DNA of 64,000 bases from Zopfochytrium polystomum (GCA_025765615.1 JAIVFJ010000202.1:53320-117319); one strand, 5' to 3'; numbered from the stretch's first letter, positions 54,541-63,767 are shown. The notes: generated by a model not told the origin, from the sequence alone. Made by a program: numbers and translations.

Positions 54541-54941
54541 TGTGCGTAAAACAGGTGTGTTGTGGAGATCGTCTGGTTGCGGTGTTGGGTTGCTGGTTTG
54601 GGGTTGGGTTTCGGTGGGGGGGAAGCTCTGCTCCTGGCCGTGGCACTTTTGTGAGAGCATATGTGCCCAGTTCAACATCCGCACGCACGCGCACCACAGA
54701 CACTCGCCAGCTGGGCGCGCACGCTATCAAAAGCGTGGGGAAGTCGCTGACTGCGCCCCGAGATCTCTCACGAATCTCGTGGGGAGAAGCATTTTTTCAG
54801 GCTGTTCCAAGCGAAGCCAAGGGGACTGAACGAAATGGACAGAAGAAAGGAAGAAAGAAACAAACCGTGGGGCGTCGAGAAGACAGCGGCGGCCGCCCCC
54901 ACGGCAAGCACCCCAACGAAGCCCTAACATAATCTTCCCCT

Positions 54942-54949
54942 ATATAAAT
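54942..54949 (+). promoter_or_regulatory. TATA box of HVIMYG-type gene 1
   Basis: ATATAAAT within CTATATAAATACTG, about 110-118 bp upstream of the start. The same string is at 57096-57105 in reverse complement before gene 2. Confidence 0.55.
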
Positions 54950-55059
54950 ACTGCTCCTGCACGCTCCGGAATCCGCACTCTTATCACATCGAAAATCTCT
55001 CACACAAACTGCAAAAGCCGGTCTCATCCTCCCCACAATCCAACAGAACAAAAGAACAA

Positions 55060-55368
55060 ATGTCGCCCATCACCCCGCTCGGAACCCCCGCCGTCTCGGC
55101 CTTCACCACCACCGTGCCCGGCCTGCGCACGCCCGCCCCCCGCGCCGCTACCCGGATGCCAACCGCCGTCGTCGCCGCCAAGCCGCGCGCCTCGCCCTTT
55201 GCCCGCTTCGCCTACACAAAGCTCGACACCGAGTCCTCGGCCCTGGCCTCCCACACTGTCGCCACCACCAACTCACCGTCCGCCTTCGTGAAGCCCGTGC
55301 AGCCCGCCAAGGTCAAGCGCGCTCATGTCATCATGTACGGCTCGCACCGCCTGGGATCGCCGATGTAA
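55060..55368 (+). CDS. HVIMYG-type short protein 1, 102 aa
   Basis: The reading frame starts MSPITPLGTPAVSAFTTTVP and ends KVKRAHVIMYGSHRLGSPM. The middle contains KPRASPFARFAYTKLDTESS. Three full-length copies in the window (here, 56674-56973 and 58868-59116) conserve the FAYTK[L/F]DT core and the C-terminal AHVIMYG[S/A]HR[L/M]GSPM, which argues for a real protein. It is basic, Pro/Ala/Thr-rich at the start, with no signal peptide or transmembrane segment. A TATA box lies upstream. No named family is recognised. Confidence 0.7.
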   Translation: MSPITPLGTPAVSAFTTTVPGLRTPAPRAATRMPTAVVAAKPRASPFARFAYTKLDTESSALASHTVATTNSPSAFVKPVQPAKVKRAHVIMYGSHRLGSPM

Positions 55369-56065
55369 ACGAAAAGATCGAACGAGACGAAACGTGAGAC
55401 GTATCTGGAATTGAAGAAACTGGGCGCGCGGCTCACCCGGAGCAGCATACCGCGGGCGGGGACACCCTGGATCCCAACGGCCTCCCACTTTGTCGCGGGG
55501 GTTCATTTTGGTTGACGATGGGTGCCCGTTATTGGATTTTGGAGTGCGGTGACTGGTTGATGGCGAAAGCTGTCCCGAACTCGCTCCCGATTGTTTCTTT
55601 TCTTTTTCTCCTTTTTTTCCCTTGGCCCTTCTTTGTTTTCATTCTGTACCTGACCCTCATAGCCTTGTACTCGTCTTTTTCTGCTTGTTTTCACTTGTCT
55701 ATGAAGTCTTGTGGCGTCATATTCCTCCTGCCCTACTTGATTCTGTGATTCAATAAACCCGGCACATCACAATAACTACCCCCGTCAATGACTTCGCTGT
55801 CCAGGGTGGCATCAGCACAACCCAGTTCCAGCATTTTGAGTGGGCATCTTTTCAGTAGTAAGCGATCGTAGTTTCAAGTTCCACCTCGAGCCGATCCGTC
55901 AGTCAACGAGATTGTCCGTCACGGGTTGATAATGCTCGTCGGCTTGGCCTCTATTTTCGGCTCCGAGACCAGCCTTCTGGTTTCTCAGTTATCAAGTTTG
56001 GGTGAACTGGGCCTGTTGCGTCAGTGAGTTTACATAGATATTATTATACCAAGGGTATCAGCATC
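55369..56065. other. Centre of the inverted duplication, left side
   Basis: To about 55715 this is arm sequence. The rest, up to the tRNA-His gene, resembles 59860-60066 (shared strings GCCTTCTGGTTT and TTCCA[C/T]CTC[A/G]AGCCG). Confidence 0.45.
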
Positions 56066-56137
56066 GCAGTATTCGTATAGTGGCTAGTACGCCTCGTTGT
56101 GGCCGAGGCAACGGTGGTTCGATTCCACCATACTGCA
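56066..56137 (+). tRNA. tRNA-His (anticodon GTG), copy 1
   Basis: The acceptor GCAGTAT/ATACTGC, anticodon loop TTGTGGC with GTG, T arm GGTGG-TTCGATT-CCACC, and discriminator A. Identical to 61040-61111. It sits at the centre of the inverted duplication. Confidence 0.96.
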
Positions 56138-56673
56138 TTAGGCCTTGCCAAAAAAACTCCTCGAACAAACTTAGGATGCCTCGCGGGCATCGTAAACGAT
56201 TTTTGGTAACGGATCCGAGTGTGATCCCTGAGAGAAAGAGATGGGCGCACGTTTTGACAGTCAAGGGAAGCCAAATGTACCTCCCACCTTGGACAACGAA
56301 GACACTAGGTAGTCATGAGATGTTATTCAATCACACAGTCAAAGTGTGGGAGGACGAAGATAACGGCAAAAGACTTCAGACTAGAAACAAGAGGAAACAA
56401 GAAGAAAAAAGACGAGTACGAGGCTTCGAGGCTTCACCACAATGAAAACAAAGAAGGAAAAAAAACTCGGAGGCGAATCGGGGACAGCTTTCGCCATCAA
56501 CCAGTCATCGCACTCCAAATCCAAAAATGGAACCCATCGTCAACCAAAAAGCCACGACAAAATCGCAGGCCGTTGGGATCCAGGGTGTCCCACCCGCGGG
56601 ATGCTGCTCTGTTGAGCCGCGCGCCCAGTTTTTTCAAATCCAGATAATTCTCACGTTCGTCTTGTACTTTCGT
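56138..56673. other. Centre of the inverted duplication, right side
   Basis: From about 56330 this is arm sequence. A GAAAACAAAGAAGG-type purine stretch (56440-56470) is the reverse complement of the T-rich tract at about 55630. Confidence 0.45.
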
Positions 56674-56973
56674 TCACATCGGCGACCCCAAGCGGTGCGC
56701 GCCGTACATGATGACGTGGGCGCGCTTGACCTTGGTTGACTGCACAGGCTTCGAGTCGGTGGAGACGACGGGGTGGGAAGCTAGGCTTTGGGCCGAGGAC
56801 TCGGTGTCGAGCTTTGTGTACGCGAAGCGAGCAAAGGGCGAGGCGCGGGGCTTGGCGGGGGCGACGGCGGTGGGCATCCGGGTAGCGGCGCGGGGGGCGG
56901 ACGTGCGCAGGCCGGGCACGGTGGTGGTGAAGGCCGAGACGGCGGGGGTTCCGAGCGGGGTGATGGGCGACAT
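56674..56973 (-). CDS. HVIMYG-type short protein 2, 99 aa
   Basis: Starts MSPITPLGTPAVSAFTTTVP and ends STKVKRAHVIMYGAHRLGSP-M. Compared with protein 1 it has an inserted QS and a deletion in the Thr/Ser linker, with the core KPRASPFARFAYTKLDTESS unchanged. The promoter has the same TATA string. It lies head to head with the PVLFG-type copy B, just as protein 1 does with copy A. Confidence 0.7.
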   Translation of the reverse strand: MSPITPLGTPAVSAFTTTVPGLRTSAPRAATRMPTAVAPAKPRASPFARFAYTKLDTESSAQSLASHPVVSTDSKPVQSTKVKRAHVIMYGAHRLGSPM

Positions 56974-57096
56974 TGTTGTTCTGTTTTCTGGTGGGTTGTG
57001 GGGAGGATGAGACCGGCTTTTTTTTTTGCAGTTTGTGTGTGTGTGATAGATGTGTGATAAGATGAGAGTGTGGATTGCGGGGCGTGCAAGGGGCAG

Positions 57097-57104
57097 TATT
57101 TATA
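57097..57104 (-). promoter_or_regulatory. TATA box of HVIMYG-type gene 2
   Basis: TATTTATA (reverse TATAAATA) in the same string as before gene 1, about 124-131 bp before the start codon at 56973. Confidence 0.55.
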
Positions 57105-57817
57105 GAGGCGAGGATTGTGTTAGGGCTTCGTGCGGTCCACGGTTTTTTTCTTTTCGTCCTTTCTTCTCTTTGTCTTCCAGCCTGGAAGAGCCGGAAAAAT
57201 CAATCTTAATCTCCCCAGAGATTCGTGGGTCAGCGCCGAGTTTCCGGGCGCAGTCAGCGACTTCCCCACGCTTTTTGATCGCCGCCAACTGCGTGCGCGC
57301 CAGCTGCGAGTCTATCTTGTGCAATAGCGCCACGGCCAGCAGCCGCAGAACCAGGGTTGGGATGGAATGAAAGGCTGTCATTTTGGACAACATTTTGGAG
57401 AGAGGCTTCCGACAGGCACCTCACTGAAAGGGCCATTCATTTGTCCACCAAAAAATCAACGCAACGCTGCGCAGAACGTCCTTCCCAAACCCCACCGAAA
57501 CCCAACCCAACCAGCAACCCAACAATGGAACCAGACTGTTGAGGGCGATCTAGGCGCCCTGCACAGTGATTGGGGATGAAGAAGTTCCCGTGTATTGTAA
57601 GGATATGCTTGGGAAGGTGCAACATGATCAAGGCAAACCTGCACAGTGATTGGGGATGAAGAAGCTCTCATGATCACTGACCATAAAAAAAAGAACTACT
57701 AAAAAGGACGTAGGAGAATAGGAAGAAAAAAGGGAGAAGTGAAGAAAATCGGCAAAAGAAAGGGCTTGTGCATTATTTCTTCTCAACACAGACGATCTCC
57801 ACAACCTTTGCACTCAA
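57105..57817. other. Spacer between the two right-arm genes
   Basis: Longer than the left-arm spacer (844 against about 520 bp between start codons). It contains a direct duplication: GCACAGTGATTGGGGATGAA at about 57558 and again at about 57640. Confidence 0.45.
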
Positions 57818-58064
57818 ATAACCACCCCACTCGCCGACCCCGCCGTCGCCGCCTTCTCCACCACCGGCCCTAACTTCCGCGACCGCCGCCGCCTCTTGTC
57901 TCCGCAACCACCGCCTCCCCCAGCACGTCTACGCCGAGTGTCCGCCGCCAACGTCGCCGGCACTTTCCGAGACCTTGACCACCACAAGTGGATATTCCGA
58001 GGTCGGCAAACCCACGAAGCCGCCGGTCCTGTTTGGCGCGCTTGCAGGAAGCTTTGTGCGCTGA
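57818..58064 (+). pseudogene. TPL-start short protein, PVLFG type, copy B (start codon lost)
   Basis: The position of the copy A start codon reads ATA (57818), followed by TTPLADPAVAAFSTTGPNFR then DRRRL. A frame shift follows. In the continuing frame ALSETLTTTSGYSEVGKPTK then PPVLFGALAGSFVR ends at TGA 58064. Copy A lacks this shift but has one of its own a little downstream, so neither copy is intact. Confidence 0.5.
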
Positions 58065-58867
58065 TGGTGCCGGAGAAGCCGTCGAGGATCGCAACGACGA
58101 GAACGGCAACATTCAAGCGACTTGGGACGTCAGCCAGGGCAAGCAAAGACTCGGCCGAAAATATCAAAAACAAGATTCGGAATCAGCAGATTTTTGGACC
58201 TACTCTTCCAGGTTTACTCGCAGAAGACCAGCGAGCAGCGATTGAGCCCTATCGTTCCCCATTTCTGTTTTAGCTCTTCAGCCTTCCATCATAATGTATT
58301 TCTGTCTTATGGCTGCATAGAATATATTTTTGGGTTGGTCTTCCCTAGACCTTGCTCTCACCCACCGCCCAACGCGGATATGGTTGACAGAGTGGGAATG
58401 GAACCAACAGGAAAAGGGAGCGACCCACATACCACGTCACCTTAGCGAGCTCGAATCACGTCAATCTGTCCCTGTGCGGAACAAAGGAGGCCCGCTTCCT
58501 GAGTAGTCATGAGATGTCCGGGTTTTACTGAATCACACAGTCCAATATTGGAGGATGAGGATAAGGGCACAAGACCATAGTCGAGAAACAAGAGAAAACA
58601 TAAAGAAAAAAACGAGTACGAGGCAACGATGCTGCGAGGTTTCAGGATCACCATGAAGATAGGGAAGGGAAAAAAAAGAAGCGATCACGAGCGAATCCGG
58701 GACAGCCTTCGCCGAAACTCGCTCTCAAATTCCGAAAAACAAAAATGGCACCGCCGTCAACCGAAGAACAGCGCAAAGGCCGCAGGGTTTGGGATATAGG
58801 TGTCCACCCGTGGGAAGCTGCTTCGTTGAGCAGCTCCGGTTTTTGGAATCACGCTCATCGAATCCCT
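58065..58867. other. Spacer with direct repeat
   Basis: About 58508-58867 repeats, with decay, the sequence at 56308-56673 (AGTCATGAGATGT, AATCACACAGTC, GGGACAGC[T/C]TTCGCC). Confidence 0.5.
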
Positions 58868-59116
58868 TTACATCGGCGACCCCATGCGGTGCGAGCCGTA
58901 CATGATGACATGGGCGCGCTTGACCTTGGCCGGCTGAACGAGCTTTGCAACGGTGGCCGGGTTGGTGGAGCGGACGGCAGACTGCGAAGCTGGGCTTTGG
59001 GCCGTCGACGGCGTGGTTCCGGTGTCGAATTTTGTGTAGGCGAAACCGGAGAAGGGTGAGGTGCGCGGCTTGGCGCGAACGGAGACGGTGGGAGTTCCTA
59101 GCATGATGGACGACAT
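58868..59116 (-). CDS. HVIMYG-type short protein 3, 82 aa, divergent
   Basis: MSSIMLGTPTVSVRAKPRTS lacks about 25 residues of the N-terminal region of the other copies but keeps SPFSGFAYTKFDT and the C-terminus PAKVKRAHVIMYGSHRMGSP-M. A TATA-like ATATATAAA lies about 95-105 bp upstream on the minus strand (59212-59222). The frame is open, so this divergent copy may be functional. Confidence 0.6.
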   Translation of the reverse strand: MSSIMLGTPTVSVRAKPRTSPFSGFAYTKFDTGTTPSTAQSPASQSAVRSTNPATVAKLVQPAKVKRAHVIMYGSHRMGSPM

Positions 59117-60066
59117 TTGCTCTTTTTTTACTGGATTGTGGGAGGATGAGACCAGTTTTGCAGGGAGATGTGAGCGATGAAGGGAGGGATGTTAGTGTGC
59201 GGCAAGCTCATGGATTTATATATCCACGCGATGAACGGAGTTTGGGAGCTTTGACGCAGTGTCCCCACGAAAAACAAACCGTTTTTGGCTAGATCATCAA
59301 ATTAGTATAAGGCATGGACGCAATCAGCTGGAGATTCGTGGGGATAGCGGGAAAGCCGTTTCCGACCCAGACGGAGCTTGGGCAGATTGAGCGAAAGCAC
59401 AACAAGCACACGACAGAGATGCAGGCAGAGTGGCCTCGAGGCTCAGTGTGTACTCAAAAAATTGCATTGATCTACATTTACTTCTAGAGTTTATCCGAAT
59501 GCTCAGCGCCGGAAGGATCCCATGCTCTTCCATGGCTGCCGTGACCTGCCTTCTATGTTTTGATTCGTTTCAATTGGGTCGCGGGTCTGGCTTTCCCTTA
59601 ATAGCGCTCTGTGAAAGGTCAGTGGAATTGCGGTGATCATTTACTGGCACATTTGAAAGGTGGTGAGGACTCAATGAGTGTTGGCAATTCAATTTCGCAA
59701 AACGTGCTGCATCAAGCAGGAATCAAAGTTCAACATAAACACACGGATCGAACCAAAGCCCCGACAAACGAAAATGGCCTTCCGGGCTCAGTAAAAATTA
59801 TCGCCACCACTGTCAGTTCCTGATACCCTTTTGCAAGTATTCGTCGCAGTGGGCATCACGTCATTGGTTAGGATTGTGGTTTGAAGTTCCATCTCAAGCC
59901 GCCCAAAGGGGCTCCAGTCACAGGCGATCCTTGGTTGTCTCCGAGGTTACGCCTTCTGGTTTTTGAACCATCAATTCTTCGTCAAAGGCCCCAAGAGCCG
60001 CGCACCAAGGCATTAAGTCAGCTAGTTACACACAATAAATTCACTCTTTTGGAAGTCACTAGCACC
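59117..60066. other. Intergenic
   Basis: Includes the upstream region of HVIMYG-type gene 3 (a string GAGATTCGTGGG shared with the right arm) and the partial duplicate of the DNA upstream of tRNA-His copy 1. No gene is supported. Confidence 0.45.
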
Positions 60067-60138
60067 GCAGTATTCTTATGGTGGCTCTTACGCCTCGTTG
60101 CGGCCAAGGCAACGGTGGTTCGATTCCACCATACGGCA
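60067..60138 (+). pseudogene. tRNA-His pseudogene (anticodon position GCG)
   Basis: Same length and backbone as the intact tRNA-His genes. It has several changes: the anticodon loop reads TTGCGGC, a C-A mismatch breaks the anticodon stem (CCTCG/CAAGG), and the acceptor stem has GCAGTAT against ATACGGC. Probably dead. Confidence 0.85.
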
Positions 60139-60348
60139 ACCTTCAGCTCGGAGCAATTAAGCTGAAGGGTATTCGGTTTCCTCATTATAATTTAGCTGCT
60201 GATAAAGCGTTTCAAGATGTGAATCCATTTTCTCGAATGCGAAAAGCTTTATTCAAGTTTACAAGTACACCGGCCAGTCAAATGATGATGATGATGTCTT
60301 GATCAGTGGTGAAACAAATAATCCAAACGCACAGCAAGTGCCTCTATC
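60139..60348. other. Intergenic
   Basis: AT-rich, ends with an ATG trinucleotide run (60284-60296). Nothing recognised. Confidence 0.35.
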
Positions 60349-60630
60349 TCAGGTGGTCAATGTAGCCTTGACGGCATCCTCCACGTGCCGCTTCCAACTG
60401 TGTGGCTCACGTCCAAGGAGCTCAACCAGATCTGCCGTCTCCACATACAGCGCGCCGCGCGACGCAGCGACATCGCACTGAGCAAAGACAACGGCAACGG
60501 GTGACCCGAGTCTTAAACCCTAACCCGCGAAAACGTCTTCGAGAAACCACGGCCGATCCTGAGGAGTCACAACTGTATTAAGCAGCGGAATGAGACGAAC
60601 GCCATCATCGATGCCGTTTGGGATAGTTCG
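60349..60630 (-). pseudogene. NmrA-like NAD(P)-binding protein, C-terminal remnant
   Basis: The minus strand reads SRTIPNGIDDGVRLIPLLNT, VVTPQDRPWFLEDVFAG, a TAG stop near 60525, then SPVAVVFAQCDVAASRGALY and VETADLVELLGREPHSWKRH before the final stop at 60349. The LLGRxPxSW block with preceding 'YVET' is typical of the C-terminal part of NmrA/atypical SDR proteins. The first two thirds of such a protein (about 300 aa) are absent. The in-frame stop lies in GGTTAGGGTTTAAG, a telomere-repeat-like string. Confidence 0.55.
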
Positions 60631-60829
60631 ACTCAAAATAGCTCAGCGATGAGATAAATTGAAAGAATGTGGGAGCAGTCGAAAAATAACCACGGCAATT
60701 CTGATGGTGTCGTATTGGCGATGATGGAAGATCCGGTTGTGGCGGTCGCGCCCTCGGATAGCGACTGCGACGCGGCTGGAAGCTTGGCACCGCCGGTGCC
60801 CGAGGTGCGGAGGCGGCCGAGAGACCGCA

Positions 60830-60920
60830 CCCGGCTTTGCTTCGTCCGCCCACCGCATCGCGCAACCGCTCGCCTCACCTTTGGCCCACTTCGCGTACAA
60901 AAAGCTCGACACGGCCCCCC
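60830..60920 (+). pseudogene. HVIMYG-type gene fragment
   Basis: A frame here reads ASPLAHFAYKKLDTAPP, the core block of the HVIMYG-type proteins (ASPFARFAYTKLDTESS), without start or C-terminal motif. Confidence 0.5.
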
Positions 60921-61039
60921 CCTGCCGTCCCCAAAACTCGACGGCAGCCGATGCGAGGCCTCGTGACCATTTAGAAAGCCTCCCTCCAAGAACCGAGTTA
61001 GTTTATCAATGTAATTTAAGCAAGAGGAGCTCTGCTAAT

Positions 61040-61111
61040 GCAGTATTCGTATAGTGGCTAGTACGCCTCGTTGTGGCCGAGGCAACGGTGGTTCGATTCC
61101 ACCATACTGCA
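61040..61111 (+). tRNA. tRNA-His (anticodon GTG), copy 2
   Basis: Identical in all 72 positions to 56066-56137, including the ATTAGGCCT that follows it. The 5' flanks differ. Confidence 0.96.
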
Positions 61112-61886
61112 TTAGGCCTAATTTTTTGATTACTATCCTCTTGAAGCGGGGCAGGCAAGAGGCGAGTGGAGGGCTGTTGAGGTTGTTAAGTGACCAAAGG
61201 TATGAGTGATCGAGTGTTCGAGCTTTGAGGAGTTGAGCGAAGCTGGAGGCAACAAAATGTAACGAGCTTTCATCAATATATGTATTTTTACTATTTTTCA
61301 AATGGGTATGGACATAAATCGTCAAAGGGTAACTTTCCGATCTTGAGGCGCCCCGGTTCTGTTTTTTCCGTCCCCATCATCAAGACGTTGAAAAGCAGCA
61401 ACAAAGTTAGATGAAGGAACCAGCGGCCGCGACTTCAAATACTCCATTGCCTACCGAGGTCGATGTTGTAAAACCAATCGAGATCCCTCAAATTATCTGC
61501 AGTCAGCCCGTAAGGCTCGGTCCGAGTGATGCCAGTAGCCGGAAAAAAAGGGAGGGCAGGAAGCACCGTTCCAACTGGGTCTTCATTGTCCGGACAGGCG
61601 GTCCACCGCTCCAAAGGAACTCGGCATTGTTTGTTGACTTTTAGACTTTAGACCTTTTTTCTCTGCTCCTTTTACTCTCACGTGTTTGTCCATCTCTTCT
61701 TTCTCTTTTATGCTGATTTCCAAGTCACACACGGTGTGCGAGAATCTCCATCTCATTCTCGTGTGCAGGTTTGTGACGCAGCCCTCCTTCCTCGTTGCCA
61801 TCCCCCAATGTCTCTCTCTCGTCATCCTTCCTCAATATAAGTGGGAGAATCTTCATCTCATTCTCATGTGCAGTTCCCTCCAATTC
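61112..61886. other. Intergenic with dispersed repeat
   Basis: Contains the inverted copy of the 36.6 kb repeat (61630-61900). No gene is supported in 61112-61620. Confidence 0.45.
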
Positions 61887-61900
61887 TCAACAAAAGTCGC
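61630..61900. repeat. Dispersed repeat, copy 2 (inverse of 36620-36880)
   Basis: TTAGACTTTAGACC, two blocks of the type GAATCT[C/T]CATCTCATTC and GTTTGTGACGC occur in reverse complement at 36.6-36.9 kb. Here the element is not next to a repeat-family gene. Confidence 0.7.
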
Positions 61901-62491
61901 TGTCTCTATCGATGGGTGCGACTGAGGAATGCGGTCGCAAAAGCACAGAAAGACAGAAAACAACAAATATATATAACAATCCACTCAACTGTAACGCCGC
62001 TGCACGTTTCGCCTCTTGGCACCTCCGCACCGATTCCGCGGCAAGTCCAGACACGTACTGGAACCGCTTCAGGACCTCCTGAACCTCTCGGTGCAGCTTT
62101 TCGTGCTGCGCGCGTCGGTGGTTCCAGGTGTACACCATACAGAGTATGTGCTTGAATGATTAGCTTTCGTCGTTACCCGCCCAACGACAAAGATCTCCCA
62201 AGAGAACTATAATAAAAATGTGCTCACCTTATCAAACGATGCATCGCCGACATCGCGCTCCAATGTTGCCAAATCCGTCCGAGTCCGCGCGACCAAGGAT
62301 CTGGCATACTCCGCCTGCGTCCGGCTGCTTTCCCCAGAAATCCTCATATCTATCACTGCTGGAGCACAGGAGTCGCAACTGGACGTCCTTGAGGTCAGCT
62401 TGACTGAAATTGCGGCGACGTCGCGACACCCTTCTCAAACCGATTCCATGTCGGGACTGGTCACCGCACTGCGCAACTCCTCCCTGTCCAT
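61887..62491 (-). pseudogene. Coiled-coil protein gene, probably disrupted
   Basis: From ATG 62491 (MDREELRSAVTSPDMESV) an in-frame TGA follows after 18 codons. The same frame then continues to RTQAEYARSLVARTRTDLAT, LERDVGDASFDK, before a GTGAGC donor at about 62224. A second exon after TTCAAG (about 62152) reads YTWNHRRAQHEKLHREVQEV, then LKRFQYVSGLAAESVRRCQE, and ends near 61887 after a hydrophobic stretch. Amphipathic heptad-like composition suggests a coiled coil. The early stop might be avoided by another start. Confidence 0.35.
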
Positions 62492-62644
62492 CCTTGGAGC
62501 TCCCCTCAACCTCGAGCGCATCTGTCAAGCGATCCAAACATTCCTCCGAGTAGTTACAAGCTTTCGCTATCCGAATTTCGCAGGTGGAGTCCATATTCCA
62601 TTTCCTCTGGCGATCCGCGCGACGCCGCGCCGACATTCTAGCCG

Positions 62645-63079
62645 ATGTCGTCCTCCCCTCCGCCCGTATCCTCCTCATACCTGCAACCACCAGCACCCAC
62701 CGCAAAACCCGCTGGCGGCCGCTGCTTTTCCCGTCTTGTGCTCGACTGCGGCATGTCCGCCAGCTTCCACCCGCGGGACGCCGCCGCCGTCCTCGCGACC
62801 CTCTCCGACCGCGCCTCCATCGGGTTCCTCGACGCCTCCGCCCAGAGCTGCTCCCCCTGCCCTTGCAACCGTGCAGCCTCTTTGCGACTGGCAGCACGCC
62901 CGGTCAGCACTGCTCCACCGTTTGCAACCGTACCCAGTCCAAGGCGAACGGATGGACCCGTGTGCGTGGCTGCGCTGTGTGGGGAGCGCTTGTTTGTCTG
63001 GCGCTGCGCGGGCGTTTTTGGACCGCCGACGGTGCGGGGGGGGCAGGGTAGCGCGCAACAGGAAACTCCTGATGCGTGA
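62645..63079 (+). CDS. Unidentified ORF, WD40-like in places
   Basis: The ATG at 62645 opens 144 codons: a Pro/Ser-rich start, then RLVLDCGMSASFHPRDAAAV, LATLSDRASIGFLDAS, and later VAALCGERLFVWRCAGVFG. These resemble WD40 strands but no clear GH...WD unit is complete. A near copy of the last block occurs 270 bp downstream, outside the frame. The start lies about 150 bp from the minus-strand coiled-coil gene, as in a divergent pair. Introns may exist. Confidence 0.3.
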   Translation: MSSSPPPVSSSYLQPPAPTAKPAGGRCFSRLVLDCGMSASFHPRDAAAVLATLSDRASIGFLDASAQSCSPCPCNRAASLRLAARPVSTAPPFATVPSPRRTDGPVCVAALCGERLFVWRCAGVFGPPTVRGGQGSAQQETPDA

Positions 63080-63322
63080 ACGTGCTGGGTGAAATTCGGA
63101 TGCACGGTGAGGGCTTGGTTTTACCATGCAGGAAGTAACGTGTGCTGATTTTTTTTTTCTTTCTTTTTTTCTTGGTTGTCACCCCAGTCGCACTCGCCTA
63201 ACCCGGACGACTAAACAGATGGGTATCTCCTGGTAGGTGCGCTGTGTGGGGAGAATTTGTTTGTGTGGCGCTGTGCGGCATTTGCGAACCGACGACATGG
63301 TTAGGGCAGAGCGCAAACGATG
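62966..63322. repeat. Direct repeat, two units about 90 bp long, 270 bp apart
   Basis: TGCGCTGTGTGGGGAG, CTTGTTTGT or TTTGTTTGT, GGCGCTG[C/T]GCGG and CCGACGACATGG- or CCGACGGTGCGG-type blocks recur in the same order at 62966-63055 and 63236-63322. Confidence 0.7.
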
Positions 63323-63428
63323 AGAGCCTTGGAAAAAGCTTGTTGTGTTGAATGTGTGCTCAACTTAAATAGCCAGATTTTGCAAACCAAATAAAGAACC
63401 TCACTTTGTTTTCTTTCAATTGCAAGCC
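63080..63428. other. Intergenic
   Basis: Contains the second unit of the direct repeat and a T-rich tract (63150-63172). Nothing else was seen. Confidence 0.35.
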
Positions 63429-63767
63429 CTACCGGATAGAAGTGATTAAAGTCAAGTGCGTTTTCCATCGAGGCAACCCCATCAAGATTCTTCCAATGGG
63501 GAATCCACAGCGATTCGCTCCGCATCCAATTGTGCCGTCCACACACATGAGGCTCGACAACCGCCACAGCCCTGCGAATAGCGCTCCAGCCAGCACGGCA
63601 TCGAAGTGCGCGAGTCCTAGCTGCACGCCGTGCTGCGCGAGGCTGTCCCTCTGGGCTGCGTCGGCGCAGGCGGTGACGCATCGGTCATGTTTGGAACGTG
63701 TATGAGTTCCAACTGCCGCAGGAACAGCAGCAGCAGCAGCATCATTAGCTGCCTCCGCATCAGTCAT
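63429..63767 (-). CDS. Unidentified ORF, 112 aa, one hydrophobic segment
   Basis: The frame from 63767 (MTDAEAANDAAAAAVPAAVG) includes SKHDRCVTACADAAQRDSLA and the hydrophobic FDAVLAGALFAGLWRLSSLM. Balanced composition suggests a real exon of a small membrane or mitochondrial protein. The Ala run is encoded by GCT/GCA repeats. Downstream residues are less convincing and an intron may remove them. Confidence 0.3.
   Translation of the reverse strand: MTDAEAANDAAAAAVPAAVGTHTRSKHDRCVTACADAAQRDSLAQHGVQLGLAHFDAVLAGALFAGLWRLSSLMCVDGTIGCGANRCGFPIGRILMGLPRWKTHLTLITSIR

Larger units (their letters stand above)
54276..55715. repeat. Inverted segmental duplication, left arm
   Basis: Pairs in inverted orientation with about 56330-58064. 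Matching blocks include the intergenic strings CGCAGTCAGCGACTTCCCCAC, TGGTTGATGGCGAAAGCTGTC and TTCTTTGTTTTCATT in reverse complement, besides the two short-protein genes on each arm. Confidence 0.8.
56330..58064. repeat. Inverted segmental duplication, right arm
   Basis: Reverse-complement partner of 54276-55715. It carries HVIMYG-type gene 2 and the PVLFG-type copy B. A third, direct, partial copy of 56308-56980 extends over about 58508-59116. Confidence 0.8.

Noticed and set aside
56080..56445. 121-codon ORF running through tRNA-His
   Set aside because: It begins inside the tRNA gene and then follows low-complexity arm sequence; no independent support.
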